Assembly: GCA_016630955.3 (NCBI GenBank)
Contig: CM049986.1
Span: 1,798,001-1,862,000, forward strand
Direction of reading: 5' to 3'
Length of the DNA: 64,000 bases
Origin: Didymella arachidicola
Lineage: Eukaryota > Ascomycota > Dothideomycetes > Pleosporales > Didymellaceae
Below the pieces are notes generated by a model. That model was not told the DNA's origin and did no database searches. It worked only from the letters and a program-made list of their open reading frames with translations. The position numbers and the translations under genes were made by a program. The stretch's first letter is position 1, and the number at the start of each line of letters is the position of its first letter. Shown here in pieces: positions 44,900-57,047 of the stretch.

Positions 44900-47800
44900 A
44901 TGGCGAACTTTCTCCCGCAGACTCCAGGCACCGAGGCGGGCGACGTGACGCGCTTCACTCAACACGACCTGTCTTTCAGCAGGGAAGAGTCATTCCAGGC
45001 GCCGGCCGGCCGTGATGAGCTCTTTAAGAAGATGAGTGGTGCACGAACTCCCCGTAATCCACTTGCCGCGCTGCGCAACACCAATGCAAAGAATGAGTTC
45101 ACGCCTATGCTCAAAAGTGCAACCGCCAACCGCACCCGCCAAGTTTCTGGCCTACTTCCCGGCAAGATGACGACTCCAGCCGCGCTGAAGAACGGCTTCA
45201 GGGTCAGCGATTCACCACTGCCGGAAGCAAGTGCTCTCGACATGCAGTCCAGCTCCTTCGACCACTCTATCGACGGTCGCACACAGCTACCCGATCCCAG
45301 CTCAAGCGCGATGAGCACACCCATAGCACTGCCGCGACGCGCCGAGGGCGAACTCGACATGGGCAACGGCAACGGAAATGTCCTCACATTACGCGAGCAG
45401 GAGGCTCGATTGGAGCAGATCGACAAGGAGAACTTTGGCCTCAAGCTGAAGATTCACTTTCTAGAAGAGAACCTTAAGAAGATGGGACCCGAGTTCAACG
45501 TCAGGACTATGGAAGAGAACGTCAATCTCAAGTCGGAGAAGGTCACAATGTCGCGCGACATCAAGCAGTACTCGAAAGACTTAAAGAACGCCGAGAAGGA
45601 GCTTGACAGCTACAAGCAGCAACTGCGCGATTACGCGGAGAAGGTCAAGAAGCGACACGCTGATGCAGGCATGCGCGAGGAAATGGATGAGCTGCGCAGG
45701 CTCGCCGAGGAACGCGCTGCGGAGATTGAGCGCTTGGAAGATAAGCTGGAGGAGGCTCGCAGCGCAGAAGATGAACTGGAGAAGGTCAGCGCAGAGCTGG
45801 AGGGCGCACAAGCTGAAGTCGCGCGTCGCGATCAACTGCTCGACGAACACGAAGATCAAATCGAAGAGTTGGAAAACAAATTGAAGAATGCGGCAGGCTC
45901 AAAGTCGACGGATCTCGAAGAGAAGGACCGCCAAATCAGGGAGCAAGCCGATCGTATCGCAGCCCTCGAACAGAGCGCACGAGAGCTACAACAGCGAACC
46001 GAACGCATCGACGAGCTGGAGCAGAATAACCGTGGACTGCAAGAGCAGGTTGTGCGAGTTGCGGAGTTAGAGGAACAAAATCGCCAGCTCCAAAGGGAAG
46101 CACAACGGGTGATCGAGCTCGAGTCACAGCTCCACTCAGCCTCGCAAACGAAAGATCGAGATGCTGCCGACGTGGAGCGACAGCTACAGGCAAAGAGCGA
46201 TCAGATTGAAGAGCAAAACGAGAAGATCGAGGATCTCGAAGATCAGCTGCGATCACTCGAGCGCACCAAGGAGGCTGAAATCGAGAAACTTCAAGACAGG
46301 CTCGATACTGCTGCAAATGGCAACGATCAGGAGATCCGTGAGCTCGAACAGCAGCTGGATGAAGCTGAACGTGAGCTCGAGGCAGTGGAGGTGCAGAAAC
46401 GACACGAGATCTCACTCGTTGAAGACCGCTTGCGAACACTCGAACGCGAAAAGGACGCAGACATCAAGGAGCTCCAACGACGGATGAACACAATCCAGAG
46501 CGAAAAGGACGCCGAGCTTGATGCCCTCCACGAGCGAGTACAACTGGCCGAATCTAAGGGCGACAACCAAGTCCAGCTCGCAAGACAGTCTGCACACGAT
46601 GCCCAACAGAAGGTGGTCGATCTGACACGCGAGAAGGGTGTCGAGATCGAGCTTCTCCAATCAAGGGTAGATGCTGCTGAGTCCAGAGCGGATGAATTAG
46701 AGGACTATCGTCGACAGTTCCAGGATTCCATGCAACAAATTGCCCGTCTTGAGCGCGATGCTTCCGAGTACGAGAAGCAGCTACAGCAGCTACGACAAAC
46801 GCTTACACAGAAAGATCGCGACCTTGGGGACTTCAACCAGCTTCGCCGTGAGCGCGACGATGCCACGCAAGAGATCCAAGGCCTTCGCTCAACACTCACA
46901 AGCAAGAGCGCGCAAGCCGATGCTCTAAACAAAGCTCTTCTAGAACGTGACACAATGTCTCGTGAACTGTCAGATCTTCGGCGCGAGCGAGACGCCCTCA
47001 CAGCGAAGATAGTGGATAAGGATGCGCAAGTCGACAGACTCAACCGCGGGAACAGTGACCGTGACACTCTTGTTGCCACTCTCCGTCAGGAACGCGACAA
47101 CATAGAACGACAGATGCGCACCTTGCGCTCGACCGTTTCAGGCAAGGATACACAGATAGAAGCTCTGCAGAGGATCACCCGCGAGAGAGATATGTTGTCT
47201 CGTGACCTTTCGAATCTCCAGTCGACGATGCAGTCGCGAGAGCGCGACGTCGCGGCACTCCAGAAGAAGATCGACTCGCAAGAGGCTGCGCTTGACGAGC
47301 TTAAGGGGCTGAGGAGTGATCTCAACGATCGAACCCGGGAGCTGGAGAACGTTCGCAAGACGGTCGCGGAGCGTGATGCAGAGCTTGACGCCATGCGCAA
47401 CCACGCCGACGAGCCTGACACGCAGATCGATGTTATGCAAGACTTGGTTCGTAAGCGCGACGACGAGCTCGAGAACTTGCGTGAAGAGATTAACGCACAG
47501 AGACGCCAAGTCGACTCAATTCAGCAGCTGGCAGAGAAGCGTCTGGAGGCTCTTGAAGAGCTGAGGGACAGCGCGAACCGACAGAAGCAGGAATACGAGG
47601 ACGAGCTTGAGGTACTTCAAGAGGATGCTGATGAGGTGCTCGAGGAAAAGGCCTCTTTGGAAGAGAAGATCACCATCTTAGAGTCGATGCTTCGTGAGAA
47701 GGAGGGTCAGGTTGTTTCCACTCAGTCTGAGACGCGCGCTGCGCAGCGCGAAGAGAAGGCAGCCTTGGAAAACAAATTGTACGATCTCGAGACCCGTCTG

Positions 47801-48450
47801 CGAGAGAGGGACTTGCAGCACCGCAAGATCCAGAACGAGGCCAAGGCTGTGCAGCGTGAAGAGAAAATATCCATGGAGCGTGGGCTGCGAGATCTCGAGT
47901 CTCGTCTGCGCGAGAAGGAGTCGCAGCTTCGCCTGCTGCAGGCGTCTGCCAAGGCTGTGCAGCAGAAAGCGCAACACGAGGCATATGACCTCAACGCGCA
48001 ATCGCAAGCTCTCGAGATACGTCATATCAAGGAGATTAATGGCCTCGCAAAACAGATCCAGTTCTTGCGTGCCCGCTGCTCGCGCGCCGAGTCATTCCGT
48101 GAAGCGCTCGGCTATCAAAAACGATTCTTCCTGATGCAGATTCAGACCTACAATGAATGGTAAGTGATCATTCTCATCACAGTATAGATCGGGACTAACG
48201 ATACTGCAGCAATCAGGAAGACCTCAATCTTATTTCGCAGATGGGTATCACGCCTGACATCACTATCCAGGAGCGCCGTCCTACGCTCAAATCAGCCGCA
48301 CTGGCTGTCATTGCAGCATTGAGAATGCAGAAGCTGAGTGAGGGATGGGCAGAGAACCGCAAAATTCATGAGCAATTGAAGCAGAAGCTCGCGAGTATGC
48401 GGAGACAGAGCGGGAGGAAGTCTGGTGTAGGCCTGAAGACCGCGAGATAG
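44900..48450 (+). CDS. apsB: Microtubule-organising-centre protein ApsB/Mto1
   Basis: Exons 44900-48159 and 48210-48450 with a 50-bp intron; 1166 aa. A centrosomin CM1 motif lies at about 163-195 (LREQEARLEQIDKENFGLKL then KIHFLEENL), the part that binds and activates the gamma-tubulin complex. From about 200 to 1040 the protein is nearly continuous heptad coiled coil. The C-terminal block at about 1045-1150 (IQFLRARCSRAESFREALGY, KRFFLMQIQTYNECNQEDL, then MGITPD) matches the Mto2-binding region of Mto1. In Aspergillus ApsB acts at spindle pole bodies and septal MTOCs and affects nuclear positioning. An in-frame ATG at 44837 is possible, but 44900 (MANFLPQTPG) starts the conserved portion. 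The intron splits a cysteine codon in the C-terminal block. Confidence 0.92.
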
Positions 48451-49154
48451 AAACTCGTACTTGATTAAATATCAAGGGTTTGGTCTGGCGTTGGGTATTA
48501 TTATGCATGTGCGGTGTTCATTCAGTCCATTGTTGACGTCCTTGTTGTTAGTTTACGGGTCAGGGAGAATTCTCGAGTCTGGTTTGGCTTCGGTTAACCT
48601 TCATCTTTGTTTTGCTTCAATTTCATAAACACAGTCGAAGTTAGAAGGCAGCACAATTATCCCAATCAATTTGCAAGTCTATAATCTTACATCCTTCGCA
48701 TAAAGCAGCATAAAGATGACTCCACGAGTACCCCCTGCCGAAGCCAAAACCTGGTGACGAGAATTCGGCAGGCTCAATCGACCACGTCGTAGCCATCATC
48801 GACATTTGTGACTAAACCTTAACACACAAAGACTAATAGAAGGAGCTCAGATTTACCCTGCCTACCTTCCGGACGAGACAGTCCAGCAAATCCCTAATGT
48901 CAGGAAGGAGCGAGAGCATAGTCCTCCCAAATCGGACTGGCCTAGCCTCGTCGCCGCTCATTGGCTAGAGCTGGAGTTTGTTCAGGGTCCAGCCCAGCGT
49001 CAGAGCTCACGAGCCTCCCGAGCGGAGAAGCTGGGAGCTCTCGTAACATCACGTCACTCACAAACAGGCAGCACACGACATTGAATCCATTCACACCGCC
49101 TCACGCATACTCTAAACTTCACAATCGATACTGCAAGCACGCGGACACAACACA
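48451..49154. other. Intergenic, no gene seen
   Basis: About 700 bp between ApsB and the small mitochondrial gene, including the promoter of the latter. No recognisable gene. Confidence 0.45.
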
Positions 49155-49702
49155 ATGGCATCCCGCATCCTCCGTCCAGCGTTCCGAGCGCTCAACAACA
49201 CAAGCCGCGGTTTCCAGACCAGCGCCGCGCTGAGACAAGAGAAGCCGCTTGTTGCGCCTGTGAGGAGGCCTGTTGGCGCTTTTCGTGGAGGGTAAGTTGA
49301 ATGTCTCGCATTACCGTGTGCCCCGCGGCATCAGGCCACACTTGTAGCAGAAGCAAGCGCGACACACTCACCGCAGCTCTACGTGTCTGTCATGCACGCT
49401 GCGCCTCTCCGCTATGGCCTCCTATGTCCTTGTTGCTCTCGTATTTGTCGACGGAGGAGACTTGCACATCGCGTTCATAGTACAGATTGGGAGACAGAGA
49501 CGCTGACGTTGCACACAGACTGTTTGGCTTCCTGCTCGGTACAGCGACCGCAGGCGCCGGCATGTATTACTACGTTATCGACGAGTACCGCGTCAGCAAC
49601 CAGCTGCTCACCGAGGACATCTACGCGCTGCAGAGCGCAGTGCAGAGGATAGAGGGCTATGTTAGGACGCTTGAGGAGAAGGTCGGGGAGAAGAGGCGTT
49701 GA
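49155..49702 (+). CDS. Small mitochondrial membrane protein, uncharacterised
   Basis: Exons 49155-49291 and 49519-49702, giving 106 aa. The start MASRILRPAFRALNNTSRGF, with Arg/Ser and an FQTSA motif, is a good mitochondrial presequence. A hydrophobic segment follows (LFGFLLGTATAGAGMYYYVI), then a helical tail (EYRVSNQLLTEDIYALQSAV, EEKVGEKRR) that could form a coiled coil. This suggests a single-pass inner-membrane protein. I do not recognise a named family. The intron (227 bp) is the longest in the window, which leaves room for an unseen exon, but the join GG|A restores an uninterrupted hydrophobic segment. Confidence 0.7.
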
Positions 49703-50236
49703 GCCAGATGCGCTCCGAAGAGGAGTTGCACGTCACGACCAGGCAACGGGCGCACGTGGGATTACGGGTGAAGATGCCGCTATACGGATAGCGTGGAGGG
49801 TATTCGAAGTGGATGTGAGAATAGGGCGAGGACGTCTGCGAGGGAGTTTGTTATACCAATCGATCTGACTTTGACACCAACTTTGCGCTTTCGACAGCGA
49901 TGTGAGCGTGTTGGAGACGATGCTTGCGAGAGCAGCATTACACTTCAATAATCACACTTCTAACGCCAAAGCCACCATCACGATCCCGGCTCATTGCCGT
50001 CACATGGACTCTGCGTCATTGGTCAAAAGGCATGGCTTAGCAGCAAGATTGAGCAGGTAACGTCAGTGAATTTCAACAATCCGTATCAGCGGTCTCGAGT
50101 GAGTCGTGTCGAACGCATGCATTGCTAATGCCCAATACACCAAGAACACCAAACCCTACCGTCTGCCGTGTAATCCCCAAGCGCCACGCTATGCTCTCAA
50201 TATATCTTTAAAAAAAAATGTAAACATCGCATCGCC
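49703..50236. other. Convergent intergenic stretch
   Basis: About 530 bp between two 3' ends. An A/T run near 50208-50220 lies just beyond the POL2 stop. No gene seen. Confidence 0.5.
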
Positions 50237-53200
50237 CTAGAACCCCTCCAGACACTCCTCCACAACCCCCTCAACCATCTTCAGCCCATAAAAGCCAGCC
50301 ACACGTCCATACACGCCCATCTTCCGCCTCACCTCACCCCGGTCCTTCGTACTAACCCACTCGCCCGCACACGCACAGTGCTCCATGAACTCGTTGCTGC
50401 GGAGGCGCTTGCACTTTCCGCACTTGAGGTCCTGGCTCGCCCACTCGAGCACCAGGCGCTGCAGCTCCGACACCAGGCGCTCTTCGATGGCGAGTTTATC
50501 GTACGGAGCGAGGCAGAGCGGGTTATCGCACTTCCACTTTGGCAGCACGGCGGGGGCATCGCCGGCAGCGGGGAGCGCTGGGAGGAGCGCTGCGTCGCGG
50601 CACAAGTCCAGGTCTCGCGCGGAAGTGCACTCGTCGCAGACGACGGGCACGACGAGGGAGGCGCTGGGGTTGGCGAAGGCGGCGTCGGCGCTGAATTCGC
50701 GGATTTCGAAGAGGTGCAGGAGTTCTTTTCTCAGGAGGCGTGCTTCTAGGCTGATTGCGCGGTCGAGGCTGAGGACTTGGCAGAGCGATTTGACGAGTTG
50801 CAGAACGGGGTTGGACAGGTTGAGGTGCGATCCGGGGAGCGAGGGGAATGCGTAGTCGTCGGCGAGCTCGGGGTGCAGGATCTCTGCGTGCTGGCGGCGC
50901 AGTAGCGCGGAGATGTGCTTGTAGAGACCCTTTGTGAAGGTCTTGGGTAGGATCTGCGTCTTGTCGTCTGGATCGATGGTCAGGGGCCGCAGGGGAATCT
51001 GCGTGGCGCGTGGTGTGCTGCCGTCGGGGCCTGGGGCAGGGCGTTTGCGGGCATGCATGAGTTCGATGAATTCAAGGACCCATTGCTCGAACACGGGCTG
51101 CAGCGTTGGGGGCAGGAAGGAGGCAAGCTGCCAGCACATGATGTCGTCGAGGGTCTGGGCGGATTCTTCGACAACGGTAGCAGTGCCGCGGCCGCCGTAG
51201 TTGAAGGCATCGTACCAGACGAGGTAGTCCCAATATTCCTTGATCTCGAGGTCCATGAATTGGAAGAGCGGCTTCGCTTTGATCGTCTTGATGATGTACT
51301 GGCTGTACGCGTATGCATTGCCGACCTCAGCTTTCGTTGTTTGCAGCAGCAGGCGGGTAGGCGAAGCAAAGACGATATGGCTGCCCACGCGCTTGAAGTC
51401 GCTCATGAGCTGCTGCAGTGTCTTCTTGCTCATCATTTGCACGTAGTAGTGCAGGCTGCGGTCATAGAGGAACGACCCTGGTGAACTGACCCATCGCACG
51501 AGGTGCGAGACCATGACGTCTGCCATTGATTCTCCGTTTCCTGCACTGACGGCCTCGGCCTCGAACCGCCATGCTTTCACCATTTCACGCAGCACAGTGA
51601 TACCAGCTGATGCAAACGCGTTGTCAGAGTAGATAGTGTTCGTACCGTCGTTTGCGGCGTCATATGATGGCGCTGCAGGGTTGAAAGAAACACTGTCTGC
51701 GCCCTCTAGATCATTGATCAGAGACGAAGAGAGAATGGTGTTGATAGCAAGGTGGCGCAGATTCAAATCAATGCACACCGAAGAGTAGGTGCCGGGGTTG
51801 TTGATGGACGGCATATCGACAGTCTCCAGTGGACCAAGGATGTCGTCCTTCTCATAGCCAGCATGATCTGGCTTAGCCTGACCAGACCACCAGAGGATGA
51901 CGCGGTCTTTCTGAAGACGTCTGGCGTAGGCAATATCGATGAGGAAGCGCGGATCATTGCTCTCCAGGTTGCACAGCGGGATGTCGCCATACCGTGCGAG
52001 CTCCATGAGATGAGATGCCCATGACCCTAGATCAAGGTAATGACCGACAAGGCGCTTGGCGATGAAAGACTGCCAGCCCAGCGGCGGCAGTTGCTTGTCT
52101 GACTCATCTGGGTGCAGCGACAGGATAGGCAGATCCTTCAGCATTGGGATGTCGTGCGACAACAGAGCCTGGTTTGGGGACTGCATGACAACAACAATAG
52201 GCTTGCCTTCGTCCGTCTTCATCTTCTTGATCACGTCGCCGAGCTCCAGCAGCGCTTTGCGCCTGGTTGTGACCATCGTAGTCCTGAAGCGTATGTTTTC
52301 TTGATACTCGATGGCCGCCTGCCACGGTTCGCCTTGGCTATTTTCCATCCGGCGTTGCAGTGCATCGAGATAGATCCTGTCGACATTTGGCATGCCTTGG
52401 GAGTCCTTCGACCGATTCTGAACGACGATATGGGCATCGCTCTTGCTCGTCGAGAAGACAGCATAAACGTTGCGGTCTCCGCTGCTGACGTGGTACACAT
52501 AGAGGTAGGTGAACGAAGCGTCAGCAAGATACAGGCTCTTCGAGGGGATCTTGCGCAACGACGACAAATCGAACCCCTGTTCCAGTCCCTTGCCCAGAAC
52601 ACCCTTCTGCGACTCGTCAAAAGTGCAGGTGCTGCCCAGTTCCAATATGGCGCGAATGTTGAGCGGTACTTGTTTTTCGTAGACACCCTCGACACTGGGG
52701 TGGTTGAACAGGGCAGAGATGCTGTTCGCTTCTTGTACATACGTCTGCTCCGACATCTGTAGCTTGAACAGGTGTATCGATGGATGTCCGTTAGGCAGAG
52801 TGTAATTGACGACTTTCTCCACGGAACACCCGCTAATCGACACGTCCGGCAGATCTTCGCTTCGAAGATTGAGATACAGCTGGCGCGGTACCACAACTTT
52901 CAGCGTGTGAATCTTCTTGTCAATCAGCACGAAGGCTTTGACTTCACCCGGGACCTCTGTTGGGCGGAGTTGGATGAGTTGCCACGTGCTGATGAATAAC
53001 ATCTCAGCCTGGTTCCTGAACAGCGTTCCAATAGCGTCTGAGGTGTCCACTGGCTTCTCTCCGAAAAGCTGTCGTCTACGCCGTCGCGCTTGCCGCTGGA
53101 TCTTCCATTTCTGCTTTTGGTACATGAGCCACCCGGAGTAGTCTTTGTTGATGTCAGGCATGATCTTGGGCAACGCAGCATATGGATCCGTCTGCACTGG

Positions 53201-56200
53201 AATCGCAGGCTCAGGCTCCTTTCGTTTGGACACCATCTTGGTTGCAATTCCTCTCTTCATCTGAGACAGCTTCGGAGCTCCAAAGTCTTCGAAGTCGCCG
53301 GACAGTTTGTTGTTAGCAATGTTAGCATCACCGTTGGTCAACGCTTTCTTGCTTTTGGTGAACATGTCCGTCATCTTTGTCTGTTGGAACTTGTCTTCTT
53401 TCTGACGGATTCTCTTCGCGAGCCAGTCGGGGTGGGCAACGCGAGGGACTGGATTCTTGACTTTCTGGAGCGCTGCAGGGATGGTGATGAGCTTCTGAAT
53501 GACGGACGCCAGACGCTCGCGGTAGTAGTCCCAGTCCAGGATACTTCTAATATCCATCTCGCCAGGGTCCTCCCGCATCCATTTACGCAGAAAGTAGCGC
53601 TTGACCGAGTCTTCGGCCGAGAAAATCGACATCGGGATGGCGCGTTCGGTGACAGGGGCGTTGCGAGGCCGCGAGGAGATGATGTACTTGCAGTTGAGGC
53701 CCTTGTCCTTGACCATCTGCTCACCCAGGAACTCAGCTAGTCGTTTCGCGGTGGTGATGGCAGTAGACTTCTGCGCTCCATACTCCTCAAGTGTCTTAGT
53801 CATGCTCTTGTTCTCGACAATAAGATCAACGAGCTCCTCGTCTGCCAGTGTCGCACCTCTCGTGTCAAGAATGTCCAGCCAGCGGTTGGCAACGTTCGCG
53901 ACAGCACCGTAAGTCTCCTCCAGCGTCGTGCCCTCCAGGAAAAACTTGAAAATCTGCGATTGGAAGTTCTTGATGAGCTTCAGCTCACCACGTCGCTTGA
54001 CCTCGAAGCCCTTCAACTCGGCGAGACTGCCATCATGATTGAACACAGCATAACGCTTCTTCAAGTTCTTGTCCTCCTCTTTTGACGTCGGCAAGATCAT
54101 AGCCTTGTACGGCCCATCGACCTCGAAGAAGATGGTATTATCGCTGTGCTTCTCATACTTGAAAGTGTTCGGATCGACAAGTGTTTCGTACTGGTGATTG
54201 GTGTACTGTTCGTGGACCAGATGATTCAACATGGTACAAGGGTACGAGATAGTCAATTTCTTGCCGTTACTCATCTTGAACGCAAAGTTCTCGGGAAACG
54301 TCGCGGGAAGGATAGCCCAAATACCGTCCGTATCCAGCTCCAGGGGTCGCCCAATGCGCTCCACCAGCGATCGAGCAAGCTGGATGATTCGCGCACCGGT
54401 CAGACACGTAACACCAGCCATCTCGAGCGAGTACCACCGCGAACCTTTGCGCATGACGTAGCCGTAGAAGGAGTTCAGAATGACTTTGTGCGCCAATTGC
54501 ATGGAGTCGAACAACACCACCATCTTCTTTGCATCCTCGACTTGTGCGGCTGGCGCGCCGGCCTTCTTCAGCTCCTCTGTCTTGCCCTTCCAGACCTTCT
54601 GTTTTCCCTTGAAGTCATATCGACGATCACGAAAGTTAACGACCGTATCGACGTAAAAGGGATTCTCGCGCTGGCAGATGATGGCCTCGCGTTCTATAGT
54701 TGTCTGGTCGTGGATCTTGTGGTAGATCTTCTTCGAGTAGTCCGTTAAGCGCTTCTTGACTAGCGTAGCTTGTTCGTCCACAGGTAGCTCTTGAAACGTC
54801 CTGGTCATGGAGTTGGCGTACTTTCCGGGGAAGCGTTCGTTTTCCAGCGCGTTCCGCACCATGTTGTACTCGTCGCGTTTGGCGGGGAGGTACTCGCCTC
54901 TCCACGCCCAGGGCATACGCCGATCGCACGTCTTGCCGGGTCGGTTAAAGTCGCAAGCAGCGCAATTCGACTCCTGGATCATGGAGTCGGGTTGCAGTCG
55001 ATTTGTCGTCATGATGTTCGGGTACATAGAAGCGACGTCCAAGTGGTAGATGAGTGGTCGTTCACTCCGATTTGGTGTATTCTTGAGCTGCATCAGCTTC
55101 TCGATAATCTGGCTCTTGATCTCGTCATAATTGGTGATGTCCTCCAGCTTTTTCTTCTCCTCAACCTCGATGCTGAATTTCAGCGCGGCATCGAGATCTC
55201 GGACAAGCTCGTCAATAGCCGTCGGATCTACTGCGAAGTCGTACGGGATGTCACTGCGAAAGACACCGGCTTCGATACTCTCAACGTGACCACCTACGTA
55301 CGTTTCTGACTCCAGAAGATGGCCTTCCCAGAAGGCTTCTTTGGGAGCTTGATGTTTGTTTGGAAGAACAATGCCCTTCTGATAGGCTTGCACCATCAAC
55401 AACATCTCGCACAGGGTACCAGTACCCTTTCGAAGTGTATCATCCGGACCCAGCGGAATGATCTTGCACAGCGCGAAGATGAAGGGATGCACATATTTCA
55501 TATACAGATAGTAGGTAGCAACAGCGTCGGAAACGGAGTACTCCGCTAATGTCTGCGGTCGCTCAGAAGCGTAGGGTGTCATAAGCTCCGGATCGAGCTC
55601 GTCAGGATCGTAGCCTAGCTTGGCCATCGTGACGGCCTTCAGACCACGAGATCCTTGCGGCAGGTAACTGTCTCGACTAACCCAGGCGAAAGCGTCCATG
55701 TGCGCGCAGTAGTCTGATTGGTAGATGTCTTCGCTGTTCTTCCGGAAGCCAATCTCCTGGTACATGTCGATGCCCAGCACACTGGCTCTTGCTTCGACAA
55801 ACGGCCAATCGAAGAAGTCTCCGTTGTACGTGACCATGACGGTCGGCCGCGCCTCCTTGATGTGCTCGAAGAAGCGCTCAATCACTGCCTTCTCGTCTGG
55901 CTCGTTGAAGATCATAAACTGACCCGGATATTCTGGTTTGGGGGTGTATTCGAAGTCCTGGATATCCTCGGAGACAATCTCGCGGTTTGTAATGAGAAAA
56001 CCTTGGCCGTCAATCATGTACGAAATCATCATGATCTGATCGATGACAGCATCTGGAAACTTGAGCGGCAGCTTTGTAGTCTCGATATCGTATGCCATGA
56101 CCACGGGGTCCGCAGGCGTCAGACGTTCCTCTAGACATGTCATGGTGACAACGCCGTGCTTCGCCTCCACTGTGTACCAGTTTCCAATCCTGACATCCTT

Positions 56201-56953
56201 GTCGATGGCCACTCGGACGTGGTAGGGAACATCGTATTCGCGGATATCCAAAATAAAGTCGCTCGAATCGACGACAGCCGTGAATCGTTTCTCGTGTTCG
56301 TAATCGTCATTGTCGTAAAAGTCCATGTCCACATTCCCTGTCGCCACCTCGGCGTAGGTGTCCATGGCATTGACGTTCTTCTTGTTCTTCTCGACGATGG
56401 GGTTGACCGCTTTGCGGACGGCGAGCAGGTCGTTCACGTTGGCGAAGCTGAGCTGCAGGAACGTTCTCCTGTAGCCTGTGAGATGGTTCGGCATGGACAG
56501 ATCCTCCTTGTCGACCCGCTTGAACGTCTTGACCAGCCCTTCAAAGGCCCGTCGACACCACTCTTCCACCTCTTGTTCCTTGCCCTTCTTCACTGCGAGC
56601 AGGAAGTACGGGTCGTACTCGAGCGTCGCCTTGAATGTGTCGCCGTCCTCGCCGATGAAGTAGAAGTCGACGCCCGCTCTCCCGCCCGGCACGTGTTCGT
56701 CTTCCATGGCGGTCGAGTGCATGTTGACGAGCCAGCCGACCTTCTTCTTGCCGGAGTCGAAGCGCGGGAAGCCCATGGCCTCGTCGATGCGGTCGGCCAG
56801 GCGTGTCGACTCGAGGCGCTCATTCTGTGATGTCTGCTCGGTGCTGCGTAGTGTCCCGGCGTCGACCGTCTTGCGTTTGTTGTGCCCGTAGTTGGACTGT
56901 CCGCCTTTGCCCACCCGGCGGAAGGGCTGGCCTGCCCGTCGCGGCGCGCCCAT
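50237..56953 (-). CDS. POL2: DNA polymerase epsilon catalytic subunit
   Basis: A single exon of 2238 aa, the expected full length. Pol epsilon is the leading-strand replicative polymerase. The proofreading exonuclease has D289 and E291 (AYDIETTKLPLKFP). Polymerase motif A is DVASMYPNIM with D639; motif B is KVILNSFYGYVMRKGSRWYS; motif C is ELDTDGIW with D874 and D876. The inactive second B-family half follows, and the C-terminus holds two cysteine clusters: CDECTSARDLDLC with KWKCDNPLCL, and CGKCKRLRSNEF with HCACAGEW. These bind metal and the Dpb2 subunit. All catalytic acids are present. It is divergent from COX20 with 443 bp between starts and a cluster of ACGCG elements. Confidence 0.98.
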   Translation of the reverse strand: MGAPRRAGQPFRRVGKGGQSNYGHNKRKTVDAGTLRSTEQTSQNERLESTRLADRIDEAMGFPRFDSGKKKVGWLVNMHSTAMEDEHVPGGRAGVDFYFIGEDGDTFKATLEYDPYFLLAVKKGKEQEVEEWCRRAFEGLVKTFKRVDKEDLSMPNHLTGYRRTFLQLSFANVNDLLAVRKAVNPIVEKNKKNVNAMDTYAEVATGNVDMDFYDNDDYEHEKRFTAVVDSSDFILDIREYDVPYHVRVAIDKDVRIGNWYTVEAKHGVVTMTCLEERLTPADPVVMAYDIETTKLPLKFPDAVIDQIMMISYMIDGQGFLITNREIVSEDIQDFEYTPKPEYPGQFMIFNEPDEKAVIERFFEHIKEARPTVMVTYNGDFFDWPFVEARASVLGIDMYQEIGFRKNSEDIYQSDYCAHMDAFAWVSRDSYLPQGSRGLKAVTMAKLGYDPDELDPELMTPYASERPQTLAEYSVSDAVATYYLYMKYVHPFIFALCKIIPLGPDDTLRKGTGTLCEMLLMVQAYQKGIVLPNKHQAPKEAFWEGHLLESETYVGGHVESIEAGVFRSDIPYDFAVDPTAIDELVRDLDAALKFSIEVEEKKKLEDITNYDEIKSQIIEKLMQLKNTPNRSERPLIYHLDVASMYPNIMTTNRLQPDSMIQESNCAACDFNRPGKTCDRRMPWAWRGEYLPAKRDEYNMVRNALENERFPGKYANSMTRTFQELPVDEQATLVKKRLTDYSKKIYHKIHDQTTIEREAIICQRENPFYVDTVVNFRDRRYDFKGKQKVWKGKTEELKKAGAPAAQVEDAKKMVVLFDSMQLAHKVILNSFYGYVMRKGSRWYSLEMAGVTCLTGARIIQLARSLVERIGRPLELDTDGIWAILPATFPENFAFKMSNGKKLTISYPCTMLNHLVHEQYTNHQYETLVDPNTFKYEKHSDNTIFFEVDGPYKAMILPTSKEEDKNLKKRYAVFNHDGSLAELKGFEVKRRGELKLIKNFQSQIFKFFLEGTTLEETYGAVANVANRWLDILDTRGATLADEELVDLIVENKSMTKTLEEYGAQKSTAITTAKRLAEFLGEQMVKDKGLNCKYIISSRPRNAPVTERAIPMSIFSAEDSVKRYFLRKWMREDPGEMDIRSILDWDYYRERLASVIQKLITIPAALQKVKNPVPRVAHPDWLAKRIRQKEDKFQQTKMTDMFTKSKKALTNGDANIANNKLSGDFEDFGAPKLSQMKRGIATKMVSKRKEPEPAIPVQTDPYAALPKIMPDINKDYSGWLMYQKQKWKIQRQARRRRRQLFGEKPVDTSDAIGTLFRNQAEMLFISTWQLIQLRPTEVPGEVKAFVLIDKKIHTLKVVVPRQLYLNLRSEDLPDVSISGCSVEKVVNYTLPNGHPSIHLFKLQMSEQTYVQEANSISALFNHPSVEGVYEKQVPLNIRAILELGSTCTFDESQKGVLGKGLEQGFDLSSLRKIPSKSLYLADASFTYLYVYHVSSGDRNVYAVFSTSKSDAHIVVQNRSKDSQGMPNVDRIYLDALQRRMENSQGEPWQAAIEYQENIRFRTTMVTTRRKALLELGDVIKKMKTDEGKPIVVVMQSPNQALLSHDIPMLKDLPILSLHPDESDKQLPPLGWQSFIAKRLVGHYLDLGSWASHLMELARYGDIPLCNLESNDPRFLIDIAYARRLQKDRVILWWSGQAKPDHAGYEKDDILGPLETVDMPSINNPGTYSSVCIDLNLRHLAINTILSSSLINDLEGADSVSFNPAAPSYDAANDGTNTIYSDNAFASAGITVLREMVKAWRFEAEAVSAGNGESMADVMVSHLVRWVSSPGSFLYDRSLHYYVQMMSKKTLQQLMSDFKRVGSHIVFASPTRLLLQTTKAEVGNAYAYSQYIIKTIKAKPLFQFMDLEIKEYWDYLVWYDAFNYGGRGTATVVEESAQTLDDIMCWQLASFLPPTLQPVFEQWVLEFIELMHARKRPAPGPDGSTPRATQIPLRPLTIDPDDKTQILPKTFTKGLYKHISALLRRQHAEILHPELADDYAFPSLPGSHLNLSNPVLQLVKSLCQVLSLDRAISLEARLLRKELLHLFEIREFSADAAFANPSASLVVPVVCDECTSARDLDLCRDAALLPALPAAGDAPAVLPKWKCDNPLCLAPYDKLAIEERLVSELQRLVLEWASQDLKCGKCKRLRSNEFMEHCACAGEWVSTKDRGEVRRKMGVYGRVAGFYGLKMVEGVVEECLEGF

Positions 56954-57047
56954 TGTGTGTATTGTAGTGAAGAAGAAGAAGAATTAAGAGGTGCAAGTGC
57001 TAAGCTATGCAATTCGGGGTATCATTTGGGCAGCCGAAGTGGGCGGG